This document shows, piece by piece, positions 9,437-17,225 of a stretch of DNA of 64,000 bases (the stretch's first letter is position 1; each line of letters begins with the position of its first letter). Where the stretch lies: positions 248,001 to 312,000 of the forward strand of contig JADJOT010000002.1 of assembly GCA_016713625.1 (NCBI GenBank), in the 5' to 3' direction. The stretch comes from Candidatus Accumulibacter affinis (lineage in GTDB: Bacteria; Pseudomonadota; Gammaproteobacteria; Burkholderiales; Rhodocyclaceae). The notes below the pieces were generated by a model. It searched no databases. It saw nothing but the letters and a program-made list of their open reading frames with translations, and had not been told where the DNA came from. The position numbers were made by a program, and so were the translations under genes.

Positions 9437-9873
9437 GGGTGTGTTCTCGCTGCGCCGATTTGCTTTCGAACGCGTCCAGGACACGTTCGGCAAGTAGGAC
9501 AGCGGCTTGGAAAATAGTCGCGGCGGCGCGCTCTTGCTATCGCCAACCAGTCGCGCAGTCCGCCATCTGACCGACTGCAAATGGTAGTCCCACGGCTAGC
9601 GCAGTATAATCCATCGCCCCCGCGCATCGCAGAAAATCGAGCTGGCAGAGGGGCTTGCCCGGGGATGTTGGATGTCGATGGACGTACGGCTGATTATCAA
9701 TCGTGTTCCACCATGGGTTCGACGGCGTGCAGGGTGGCGAAGCGGACCAACGTAAAGTGGCCGCTGGAGAAGCTCAAGCTCGTCGCGGCATCGACGAACA
9801 ACACGTTCTCGTCATTATGAAAGATGATAGTATTTATCAAGCTAGGTGGCACGCGCCGGCTTGGGCCAGGAGC
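9437..9873. other. 437-bp region without an intact gene; possible coding remnant
   Basis: No complete gene is supported. On the minus strand, 9697-9843 reads as an open stretch ending NDENVLFVDAATSLSF / GHFTLVRFATLHA and a stop at 9697. It looks more like protein than the opposite frame but has no plausible start, since the frame runs on into low-quality sequence upstream. It may be the 3' end of a lost gene. The rest shows nothing I can name. Confidence 0.35.
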
Positions 9874-10002
9874 ATGAAGATGACAAGATTTCCCGATTGG
9901 CGGCGGCTGCGGGCGGACTGTGGCAACCAACTCGCCGAGCGAAACACGACCTTCGCCTGGCCGATCGGCGTCCGCTACGACGACGTCCAGGTGTTGGTGT
10001 GA
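9874..10002 (+). pseudogene. Internally deleted remnant of a glycine-zipper lipoprotein gene
   Basis: The 42-codon frame begins MKMTRFPDWRR and ends GNQLAERNTTFAWPIGVRYDD. Both parts match the intact glycine-zipper lipoprotein at 21592-22050 (MKMTKLSGWRR at its N-terminus and GNQVATRQNLVWRIGVRYDD in the second half). The signal peptide, lipobox and glycine zipper between them are missing, so about 80 codons appear to have been deleted in frame. The C-terminal end also diverges after YDD. The product would lack an export signal and is most likely non-functional. Confidence 0.65.
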
Positions 10003-10019
10003 AGGGTGGTGGGGTGGAG

Positions 10020-10829
10020 ATGAAGGCGTGTGCGAGCCTGATGGTTTTTTGGCTGCTGGCCTACCCTGTGGCGGCGGTCGAGCCGCGACCGTCTCCCGCT
10101 GTTGGCGTATCTGCCAACGCGCCGCAGGCCACCCTGACGATCGAGGGACCGACCTGGCGGCTGAGCAGTCTCCGCGGGCTTGACCCAAGCGCTCTGCGTG
10201 GCGCAATACGACCAGTGACGGCTCGCTTCAAGGCGGGTAGCGTCAGCGGTTTCGCCGGCTGCAACCATTTTTTCGGAACCTACACCCTGGATCGCGACCG
10301 CGTGGTGATCGGGCCGTTGGCGGGTTCGCTGATGGCGTGCCCACAAGCCTCGATGGTGGTGGAAAACGCCGTTCATGCCGCCCTCGTCGGAACGTTTCGC
10401 TATCTCCTGGCGGACCAGGGTCTGACCCTGCTTTCTGCTGCCGAGCCGATCCTGACATTTGCGGCCGAACCTGCTCCCACGCTCGAGGGCGTGACGTGGA
10501 AAATCACCGGATTCAACAATGGGCGTCACGCCGTTGTCAGCCCGTTGCTGGGCAGTACGCTTTCCGTGTCTTTCAAGGAGGGGTTCGTGGAGGGGTTCGC
10601 TGGCTGCAACACCTACCGTGCCAGCTACACTACCGCTGACGATGCTATCGCCATCGGGCCGGCGGCCACCACGCGCAAGGCTTGTGCAGGGACGGGCCTG
10701 ATGCAACAAGAGCGAGAGTTCCTGTCTGCTTTGCTGTCGGCAACGACCTGGACTGTTGCCGGCGACCTGCTGGACATGCACCGTGCAGATGGCGAGCGCG
10801 TGTTGACGGCCGCCGGACGTCTTGACTAG
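10020..10829 (+). CDS. Exported protein with two META/HslJ-like domains
   Basis: A 269-residue predicted secreted protein. A signal peptide (MKACASLMVFWLLAYPVAA) is followed by two copies of a META domain. The first holds GPTWRLSSL and GFAGCNHFFGTY, the second EGVTWKITGF and GFAGCNTYRASY; each ends with a typical IGP...T/S..AC segment. META domains occur in the heat-inducible outer membrane protein HslJ and in other envelope proteins, sometimes linked to antibiotic or stress resistance. The frame is open upstream but the signal peptide fixes the start at ATG 10020, after a ggtggggtggag purine run. It begins just 17 bp after the lipoprotein remnant. Confidence 0.85.
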   Translation: MKACASLMVFWLLAYPVAAVEPRPSPAVGVSANAPQATLTIEGPTWRLSSLRGLDPSALRGAIRPVTARFKAGSVSGFAGCNHFFGTYTLDRDRVVIGPLAGSLMACPQASMVVENAVHAALVGTFRYLLADQGLTLLSAAEPILTFAAEPAPTLEGVTWKITGFNNGRHAVVSPLLGSTLSVSFKEGFVEGFAGCNTYRASYTTADDAIAIGPAATTRKACAGTGLMQQEREFLSALLSATTWTVAGDLLDMHRADGERVLTAAGRLD

Positions 10830-10966
10830 GTGTTCCGGCGGGCGAGTCCGTCTCTCCGCGTCACGAAGGCTCCCCGTGGAAGCGCTGGCCAATGACCAGC
10901 GCTATCATGGCACCGGTGGCGGGCAACACCAGTGACACCATCGAATCAACCACAGAAAGGATGTAC

Positions 10967-11440
10967 ATGCGTAAACGCCTACAACTCTTGCTCGCCGTCG
11001 CCGTCGCTTCCTGCATTCCACTTGCGGCTGCCCAAACCGCGATTACCACGACCTCGGTCAACGTCCGCGCCGGCCCCGAGAAGAGCTTCCCGACCGCTAC
11101 CTGGCTCTTGAGCGGAACATCGGTGACCGTGGTCGGGTGCGTCGCCAGCTGGCGCTGGTGCGATGTCATTGCGGGCCGTGATCGTGGCTGGGTGTATACG
11201 CGCTTTCTTTCCTATCCCTTCAACGGCGGAGCAGTCAACATCATCAATGGCGGCCCAAACCTTGGCCTGCCACAGGTCGAGTTTTCACTTGGCCCGTACT
11301 GGGATGAGCATTACCAAAACCAGCATTGGTTTGGACGGAAATCGTACTGGCAGAAGCGCTGGGACCGACGTCCGCCTCCGTCAGAGTGGCGTGACCGCTC
11401 GTCCGCAAGCACATTAGCGCCAGTTAACTCACGGTCATGA
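10967..11440 (+). CDS. Exported SH3-domain protein
   Basis: A 157-residue protein with a clear signal peptide (MRKRLQLLLAVAVASCIPLAAA). It is followed by a bacterial SH3 domain: TSVNVRAGPEKSFPTATWL, then TSVTVVGCVASWRWCDVIAG and RGWVYTRFL. The C-terminal 60 residues are Trp-, Tyr- and Arg-rich (YWDEHYQNQHWFGRKSYWQ). Such proteins are periplasmic and may bind cell wall. GAAAGG ends six bases before ATG 10967; an in-frame ATG at 10961 is less well spaced. Confidence 0.8.
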   Translation: MRKRLQLLLAVAVASCIPLAAAQTAITTTSVNVRAGPEKSFPTATWLLSGTSVTVVGCVASWRWCDVIAGRDRGWVYTRFLSYPFNGGAVNIINGGPNLGLPQVEFSLGPYWDEHYQNQHWFGRKSYWQKRWDRRPPPSEWRDRSSASTLAPVNSRS

Positions 11441-11464
11441 CAATTCCAGACACCCCCGATGACG
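11435..11464. repeat. Dispersed short repeat, copy A
   Basis: The 20-mer attccagacacccccgatga, preceded by ggtcatgaca, recurs at 53161-53190 with two changes in the preceding block (ggtcatggcg). Both copies lie at the edge of genes. It may be the end of a decayed mobile element. Confidence 0.5.
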
Positions 11465-11484
11465 TCACGGCGGGTTGTTTTTTC
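11455..11484 (+). terminator. Weak candidate intrinsic terminator
   Basis: CCCG at 11455-11458 can pair with CGGG at 11471-11474 around the palindrome TGACGTCA, and a T-rich run (TTGTTTTTT) follows. The stem is short and imperfect, so the call rests mainly on position after the SH3 gene. Confidence 0.3.
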
Positions 11485-11529
11485 ATCGGCTTCGTTCCAC
11501 TTTTCTAATACTGCAAGGGGTTTCTTCGC

Positions 11530-11907
11530 ATGAGCAATTTTTGGGATTTTATCTGGCTGATACTGTCAAGCTTCGTTTTTATCGCGTACCTTCTGGTGTT
11601 GTTCCAGATCGTCGCTGACCTGTTCCGCAATACGGAGATGCGCGGAGGTGCAAAGGCACTGTGGATCATCGGACTCATCTTTGTCCCCATGCTGACCGCG
11701 CTGATCTATATCGTCGCCAACGGCGGGGGGATGGCCAAACGCCAGCGCGAAGCCGCCCAGCGCGCGAAGTCGGATACCGACGCCTACATTCGGCAGGTGG
11801 CCGGAAAGTCGCCGGTGGAGCAGATCGCTGATGCAAAGGCACTGCTCGACTCTGGCGCGATCAATGCCGAGGAATTTGCTCGGCTGAAGAGCAAGTCTCT
11901 CGCCTAG
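11530..11907 (+). CDS. Small membrane protein with PLDc_N-like helices and SHOCT tail
   Basis: A 125-residue protein with two hydrophobic helices (FIWLILSSFVFIAYLLVLFQIV and ALWIIGLIFVPMLTALIYIVA) separated by a short loop, a pattern like the PLDc_N/phospholipase-D nuclease N-terminal family. The soluble tail ends in VEQIADAKALLDSGAINAEEFARLKSK, a SHOCT motif (short C-terminal oligomerisation domain). The family is associated with stress and envelope settings but has no fixed function. AAGGGG precedes ATG 11530 by about nine bases. Confidence 0.8.
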   Translation: MSNFWDFIWLILSSFVFIAYLLVLFQIVADLFRNTEMRGGAKALWIIGLIFVPMLTALIYIVANGGGMAKRQREAAQRAKSDTDAYIRQVAGKSPVEQIADAKALLDSGAINAEEFARLKSKSLA

Positions 11908-11997
11908 CGCAGGGGGCTGTGTCTTGATCCCCCAGTCGTCGCCAGTACTCTGCAAACCCAGGCCCAGCATGCCGCTGAGCAATGAGGAAGTTGATCG

Positions 11998-12333
11998 ATG
12001 AACAGGGTTTTCTGTACGTTTGTCGCTGTCGTACTTTCTGCATGGCTTCAACCGGCTTTCTCGCAAAGCCGCGAAACCTTGCGGCGTCTGGATGAGCTCG
12101 ACCGGAAATGCGAGGCAGCAAGAGACGCGATCCTGCCGACCATCCGGGAACAGAAGATTGCGGAGTGCGTGCAGCCGCCGCCATCGTCCTCCCGTGCCCG
12201 GACGCGGACACGGGAGGAGTGCGAGCGTTACTGGAACGACTATGGAGTAATGCAGCGACAGCGTGCCGCTGTTGACCTGCCCGAGTGCCAGGAGGCTTTC
12301 CAGGCAAGGCAGCAGCATCGATCGCGCTCTTAA
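11998..12333 (+). CDS. Small exported protein, function unknown, 3' end altered by IS
   Basis: A 111-residue protein with a signal peptide (MNRVFCTFVAVVLSAWLQPAFS). The mature part is charged, with three cysteines (DRKCEAARD, IAECVQPPP, EECERYW) and DLPECQEAFQ. I do not recognise the family. A GAGGAAG ribosome binding site sits 6 bp before the ATG. The last two codons and the TAA stop (from 12327) lie inside the left end of the IS110 element, so the native C-terminus has probably been replaced and the original gene could have been longer. Confidence 0.65.
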   Translation: MNRVFCTFVAVVLSAWLQPAFSQSRETLRRLDELDRKCEAARDAILPTIREQKIAECVQPPPSSSRARTRTREECERYWNDYGVMQRQRAAVDLPECQEAFQARQQHRSRS

Positions 12334-12370
12334 GAAACTCCTCTCAACTGGTTGATCTTATATGCATGTT

Positions 12371-13724
12371 TTATGCTGGTTGTTCAGTGGGGACGAGCTT
12401 CATGCCGAGCTTCTGGGCGCGCTGTGCCAGTTGGCGGAGAACGCGCTGGTGGTAACGCTGCTCGTAGTAGTCCTGGCCCTGGTCGGTTCTCTTGGCCCTT
12501 GGTGAGCAGGGTGTAGATCAGCCGCGCCAGCTTGTGGGCTGCCGCGGTCACGGCCTTGGGCTTGTCCATACGCGAGCACAAGCGTCTGAAGTACGCGCCG
12601 AGCGCGGACTGGCTGGTTCTCAGCGCTGCGGCGGCCAAGCGCAGGGCCTGGGCCGCGCGGTTGGCACAACGCTTGGTCTTGCCGCTCATCACCTTGCCAC
12701 CGGTGATCTTGGTGCCGGGGCACAAACCCAGCCAGCTCGCGAAGTGGCCCTCCGTGGGAAAGCGTGACATGTCGGCCCCGGTCTCGCTGATGACCGCCAG
12801 AGCGGTGGTCACATCGATGCCGTCGATGCGCGTCAAGTCCACGCCGCACATCTTGAACAACTGGGTACGCAGATCGAACTTCGGCGCATTGCGTGGCCGA
12901 CTGCGCTTCTTGCCTTTGGCTGGGTCGCCTTCATGAACCTCCAGCCGCTTCAACTGCGCTTCGATCTCCTGATCGCATTCAGCCAGTTGCGTGCCGATAA
13001 AGTCGAAGGCGGCCAGCGCCTGCTTGAGCGCGAACAAGTGCTCGACCCGCCAGTGGCCTTGCAGGCTCTTGGCGATTTCATCGACGCTAGCGTGGATGCG
13101 CACGTTCTTCATCGCACCCAGCACCTGACCATCACGCTCGCCGGCCACGATGGCGCGCAGGATCTTCTGGCCGGTCTCGCCCACCACGTCGGAGATGACG
13201 TTGGCCAGTTGAACGTTCATCTGCGTGAGCGCCTTTTGCATGTGCTGTACCTCTCTGGCCTGGCTGCGCAACAGCATGCCGCGCTGGCGCCACAGCAGGC
13301 GCAACACACACCTGATCGGCTGGGCGAAACGCACCGCTGAGCAGGCCGTAGGTCATGAGTTGCTGAATCCACTGACAGTCGAGCACGTCGGACTTGCGGC
13401 CCGAAACGTTCTTCACGTGACGCGCGTTGACCAGCAGCACCGTGAAGCCACGCGACTCCAGCAACTCGAACAGGGGGATCCAGTACAAGCCGGACTCCAT
13501 CGCCACCGTATCCACCCGGCAGGCCTGAAGCCAATCAGCAATGGCATTGAGGTCAACCGTGAAGCTGGGAAACTCGCGCACCGGCTCATCGTCCCGGTCA
13601 GGCGGTACGGCCACAAAGTGCGCCGCGCTGCCGATGTCAATTCCTGCCGCATTGGGGTGGGTGATCGTCAGTGCCACTCGGGACGACTCGGCTTGAGTCT
13701 GAGGCTTCGATTGCGTTGAGCCAT
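12371..13724 (-). pseudogene. IS110-family transposase, frameshifted (copy 1)
   Basis: The intact protein would be about 450 residues. The N-terminal DEDD domain is visible as AAGIDIGSAAHFVAV, VAMESGLYW and GRKSDVLDCQWIQQL. The C-terminal Transposase_20 domain is visible as CGVDLTRIDGIDVTTALAVI and FASWLGLCPGTKITGGKV. The gene is split: the frame changes near 13680 (first codons), near 13290-13320 after AFRPADQVC, and near 12486, where two bases are missing relative to copy 2 and the natural ending LGMKLVPTEQPA is lost. Not functional as read, unless the shifts are sequence errors. Confidence 0.8.
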
Positions 13725-13984
13725 GGCGTGCTCCATCATTCGTTCAGAAAGGTGGCGCCGCCTCGGGTACGTCGTCTTGCTCACTCTCTTAAACGGGATA
13801 TCCGCCTGCACACTGCCAAGCCGATTCACCAATGTCGATGACGTCACCCATGACCACGCTAACCCACGGGCATTACGCACCATTGCTACATCGGTCTTCC
13901 GCGGCACCGCCGTCCACTTTGCCACAACGCCGCAACCCCGTGTTTCTTCGGCGCGATTTGCGGCAGCGGGCCGATTACTTCGCT
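13725..13984 (-). other. IS110 left end, candidate bridge-RNA region (copy 1)
   Basis: The 260 bp upstream of the transposase start hold no supported gene. In IS110-group elements this left end is transcribed into a guide RNA that specifies target and donor sites. Its sequence appears identical in the two copies although the adjacent transposase genes differ at six indel sites. Here it directly abuts the right end of copy 2, forming an RE-LE junction like that of the circular transposition intermediate. The RNA itself is an inference from element architecture. Confidence 0.45.
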
Positions 13985-14028
13985 CTCTTAAGAAACTCCT
14001 CTCAACTGGTTGATCTTATATGCATGTT

Positions 14029-15383
14029 TTATGCTGGTTGTTCAGTGGGGACGAGCTTCATGCCGAGCTTCTGGGCGCGCTGTGCCAGTTGGCGGAGAAC
14101 GCGCTGGTGGTAACGCTGCTCGTAGTAGTCCTGGCCCTGGTCGGTGTACTCTTGGCCCTTGGTGAGCAGGGTGTAGATCAGCCGCGCCAGCTTGTGGGCT
14201 GCCGCGGTCACGGCCTTGGGCTTGTCCATACGCGAGCACAAGCGTCTGAAGTACGCGCCGAGCGCGGACTGGCTGGTTCTCAGCGCTGCGGCGGCCAAGC
14301 GCAGGGCCTGGGCCGCGCGGTTGGCACAACGCTTGGTCTTGCCGCTCATCACCTTGCCACCGGTGATCTTGGTGCCGGGGCACAAACCCAGCCAGCTCGC
14401 GAAGTGGCCCTCCGTGGGAAAGCGTGACATGTCGGCCCCGGTCTCGCTGATGACCGCCAGAGCGGTGGTCACATCGATGCCGTCGATGCGCGTCAAGTCC
14501 ACGCCGCACATCTTGAACAGTTGGGTACGCAGATCGAACTTCGGCGCATTGCGTGGCCGACTGCGCTTCTTGCCTTTGGCTGGGTCGCCTTCATGAACCT
14601 CCAGCCGCTTCAACTGCGCTTCGATCTCCTGATCGCATTCAGCCAGTTGCGTGCCGATAAAGTCGAAGGCGGCCAGCGCCTGCTTGAGCGCGAACAAGTG
14701 CTCGACCCGCCAGTGGCCTTGCAGGCTCTTGGCGATTTCATCGACGCTAGCGTGGATGGCACGTTCTTCATCGCACCCAGCACCTGACCATCACGCTCGC
14801 CGGCCACGATGGCGCGCAGGATCTTCTGGCCGGTCTCGCCCACCACGTCGGAGATGACGTTGGCCAGTTGAACGTTCATCTGCGTGAGCGCCTTTTGCAT
14901 GTGCTGTACCTCTCTGGCCTGGCTGCGCAACAGCATGCCGCGCTGGCGCCCAGCGAGCGCACACACACCTGATCGGCTGGGCGAAACGCACCGCTGAGCA
15001 GGCCGTAGGTCATGAGTTGCTGAATCCACTGACAGTCGAGCACGTCGGACTTGCGGCCCGAAACGTTCTTCACGTGACGCGCGTTGACCAGCAGCACCGT
15101 GAAGCCACGCGACTCCAGCAACTCGAACAGGGGGATCCAGTACACGCCAGTGACTCCATCGCCACCGTATCCACCCGGCAGGCCTGAAGCCAATCAGCAA
15201 TGGCATTGAGGTCAACCGTGAAGCTGGGAAACTCGCGCCCGGCTCATCGTCCCGGTCAGGCGGTACGGCCACAAAGTGCGCCGCGCTGCCGATGTCAATT
15301 CCTGCCGCATTGGGGTGGGTGATCGTCAGTGCCACTCGGGACTGACCCGGCTTGAGTCTGAGGCTTCGATTGCGTTGAGCCAT
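14029..15383 (-). pseudogene. IS110-family transposase, frameshifted (copy 2)
   Basis: Same protein as copy 1, starting MAQRNRSLRLKPGQSRVALT at 15383 and ending LGMKLVPTEQPA at 14029. The C-terminal 222 residues (14029-14697) are intact, including the Transposase_20 domain. Indels relative to copy 1 lie near 14757, 14950, 15147 and 15237 and break the DEDD half into several frames. Where copy 1 is broken (12486 and the first codons) copy 2 reads through, and the reverse is partly true, so a consensus of the two would give a complete transposase. Confidence 0.8.
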
Positions 15384-15643
15384 GGCGTGCTCCATCATTC
15401 GTTCAGAAAGGTGGCGCCGCCTCGGGTACGTCGTCTTGCTCACTCTCTTAAACGGGATATCCGCCTGCACACTGCCAAGCCGATTCACCAATGTCGATGA
15501 CGTCACCCATGACCACGCTAACCCACGGGCATTACGCACCATTGCTACATCGGTCTTCCGCGGCACCGCCGTCCACTTTGCCACAACGCCGCAACCCCGT
15601 GTTTCTTCGGCGCGATTTGCGGCAGCGGGCCGATTACTTCGCT
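15384..15643 (-). other. IS110 left end, candidate bridge-RNA region (copy 2)
   Basis: A 260-bp non-coding left end matching that of copy 1 throughout as far as I can read. It would encode the guide RNA of this copy. Unlike copy 1 it is flanked by host DNA, so it lacks an RE-LE junction. Confidence 0.45.
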
Positions 15644-15644
15644 A

Positions 15645-15770
15645 ACCTGTCGATCGGGCCTGAGTCGGTACAACTTCAAGGTGACGCCCGGCTTGACGGT
15701 GACCGGGCCCGCTGCGCCGACTGTGGAGTATCAAGCGTCGGGCGGCGGCGTCGCATCCACATGCCTGTAG
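15645..15770 (+). pseudogene. 3' remnant of an unidentified gene cut by the IS
   Basis: Immediately right of the IS a frame stays open for 41 codons to a TAG at 15768. It reads LSRYNFKVTPGLTVTGP, then APTVEYQASGGGVASTCL. The alternating beta-type pattern and the clean ending look like the C-terminus of a secreted or surface protein. There is no start codon; the 5' part is missing and does not match the gene left of the IS. Family unknown. Confidence 0.4.
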
Positions 15771-15813
15771 CGCGGCTTCAGAGCGGAGCGCGAAGGTGGC
15801 TAGACGACCCGGG

Positions 15814-17073
15814 TCAGGTGGGTTCCGGGTAGCGGGCATCGTTGGGATACGAGGCGAAGTCTTTGCCGCGTGCTCGCCAGTCCGCCAGCCACTGTTCCGC
15901 AACCGCCTTTCCTTCCTCGCGAAGCTTGGCGAAATGGCCAGCGTTGCGGTCGAACTTGGACGTGTGCTGGAGACTCGAGACGGTTTCGCGCGTCATCTTG
16001 ATGGTCCGGACCTCGACGATCTTGCGGCTACTCAGCGGCGGATGGCTATCGCCATATTCTGCAATCCAACGATTGATCGTCAAAATGTGGTCCAGCTCCT
16101 GATTCAGCGAGAGATTGCCGGCCAGGTCGTTCTCACGATCCTTGATGTCTTCGAGGCTGACATTCAGGGATTGCGGAGAGATTTCTTGCGGATTGATGCG
16201 CACAACCCAGATTTCGTCGGGTTTCTCGGCTTTTGTTCCGACGTCCAGGAGGTTGCGAACGGGAGGGTTCTGCGAATACAGGCCGTCCCAATAATGCGCA
16301 TCCCGGGTCACCACTTTATCGGGTTCACAAGTCGGAAACATCGTGTCGCCGATTACTTGCGCCGGCAGGATCTCGGGCAGCGTCCCCGACGCTGCAACGC
16401 CCTCGAGCGAGATCGCACGGCGCATGCGCCAGCGAGTGACGTCGTATTGATCGACCTTCGGTGGGCTGGCCAGCAAACCGAGTTGTTCGAGGGTCTTGTG
16501 GGAATCGAAGACCTCGAAGTTCCCGCTGAGAACCTCGATTGCACCCACCAGGATGCGCCGGTCGGCCGTTGCCACTGCCGACCAGTCGATCGTCTTGAAA
16601 TCCGGACAGAGCGCATCGAGCAGATCCGCAAAACCCAGGTAGTCGCTACGGGCACCCATCATCTCAAGAGCGGACAAACCCACATTGCCGTGCCCGGCGT
16701 AGGGATTGGATCCAGGGAACGGCATGCCTTTCGCCTTCCACTGCAAGAGCGTGCCGACCATCTGGTTGTGGGCGATTTCGACCGGCGTGGTCGCAGCAAA
16801 ATTGTTCCACAGAAAATCCAGGCGCTCAATCGCCTTATCGACCGTGCCGCAGTCTGCGTCGGCAGCGTTGGGGACCAGCCCGTACCACGTTGCCAACGCG
16901 CAAAGCGCTCCGGCCGAAGTGCCACTGATGGCAATGATATCGAACTTTTCTCCCTCTCCGGCGGCGGCATCCCACGCCTTCTTGGTTTTCAGGATCTGCG
17001 TGAGAACGCCCCAGGTAAATGCTGCGTGCGTACCACCACCTTGACAGGCGATTGCGACTTTCTTCGTGCTCAT
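15814..17073 (-). CDS. Patatin-like phospholipase, cytoplasmic type
   Basis: A 419-residue patatin-family serine hydrolase. The oxyanion loop is CQGGGTHAAFTWG near residue 9, the nucleophile elbow GTSAGAL has the catalytic serine near residue 50, and the catalytic Asp is likely in YWDGLYSQNPPV. The family cleaves acyl esters of phospholipids or storage lipids. There is no signal peptide, unlike the other patatin in this window. ATG 17073 (MSTKKVAIACQGGG) is preferred over the open frame to 17172, because the conserved domain starts here and GAAAG lies upstream. Confidence 0.88.
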   Translation of the reverse strand: MSTKKVAIACQGGGTHAAFTWGVLTQILKTKKAWDAAAGEGEKFDIIAISGTSAGALCALATWYGLVPNAADADCGTVDKAIERLDFLWNNFAATTPVEIAHNQMVGTLLQWKAKGMPFPGSNPYAGHGNVGLSALEMMGARSDYLGFADLLDALCPDFKTIDWSAVATADRRILVGAIEVLSGNFEVFDSHKTLEQLGLLASPPKVDQYDVTRWRMRRAISLEGVAASGTLPEILPAQVIGDTMFPTCEPDKVVTRDAHYWDGLYSQNPPVRNLLDVGTKAEKPDEIWVVRINPQEISPQSLNVSLEDIKDRENDLAGNLSLNQELDHILTINRWIAEYGDSHPPLSSRKIVEVRTIKMTRETVSSLQHTSKFDRNAGHFAKLREEGKAVAEQWLADWRARGKDFASYPNDARYPEPT

Positions 17074-17225
17074 GTCCGGTCTTTCACGTTCGTTAAAGGA
17101 TGGAAAACACAACGGCGTCTTCCTGAGTAACCGAGCCCCCTGGCGGATGCCGTCCACCTCGATGCTCACCACGTGAGCAAAACGCTATTCGGCTCGCCTG
17201 TGCCGAGGTGTCAAGCCCGTCGCGG

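Larger units (their letters stand above)
12327..13984 (-). mobile_element. IS110-family insertion sequence, copy 1 of a tandem pair
   Basis: A 1658-bp unit starting ctcttaagaaac and ending gattacttcgct, repeated immediately downstream as copy 2. It encodes, on the minus strand, a DEDD transposase with a Transposase_20 C-terminal domain. There are no obvious terminal inverted repeats and no long target duplication, as expected for IS110. The transposase is preceded by 260 bp of non-coding DNA and followed by 44 bp, the arrangement of the IS110 group in which the long left end encodes the guide (bridge) RNA. A CT dinucleotide is present at each outer boundary. Confidence 0.85.
13985..15643 (-). 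mobile_element. IS110-family insertion sequence, copy 2 of a tandem pair
   Basis: A 1659-bp second copy in the same orientation, beginning ctcttaagaaac at 13985 and ending gattacttcgct at 15643. It is nearly identical to copy 1; the differences I can see are small indels within the transposase coding region. After it the sequence resumes with aacctgtcgatcggg, which is not found at the left flank, so some host DNA may have been lost or the flanks come from different genes. Confidence 0.85.

Noticed and set aside
12327..15643. Considered as CRISPR or satellite repeat
   Set aside because: Only two 1.66-kb units, each encoding a transposase; no spacers or short direct repeats.
15796..17130. 444-codon plus-strand open frame
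   Set aside because: Opposite the patatin gene with its GTSAG motif; composition is that of a shadow frame.
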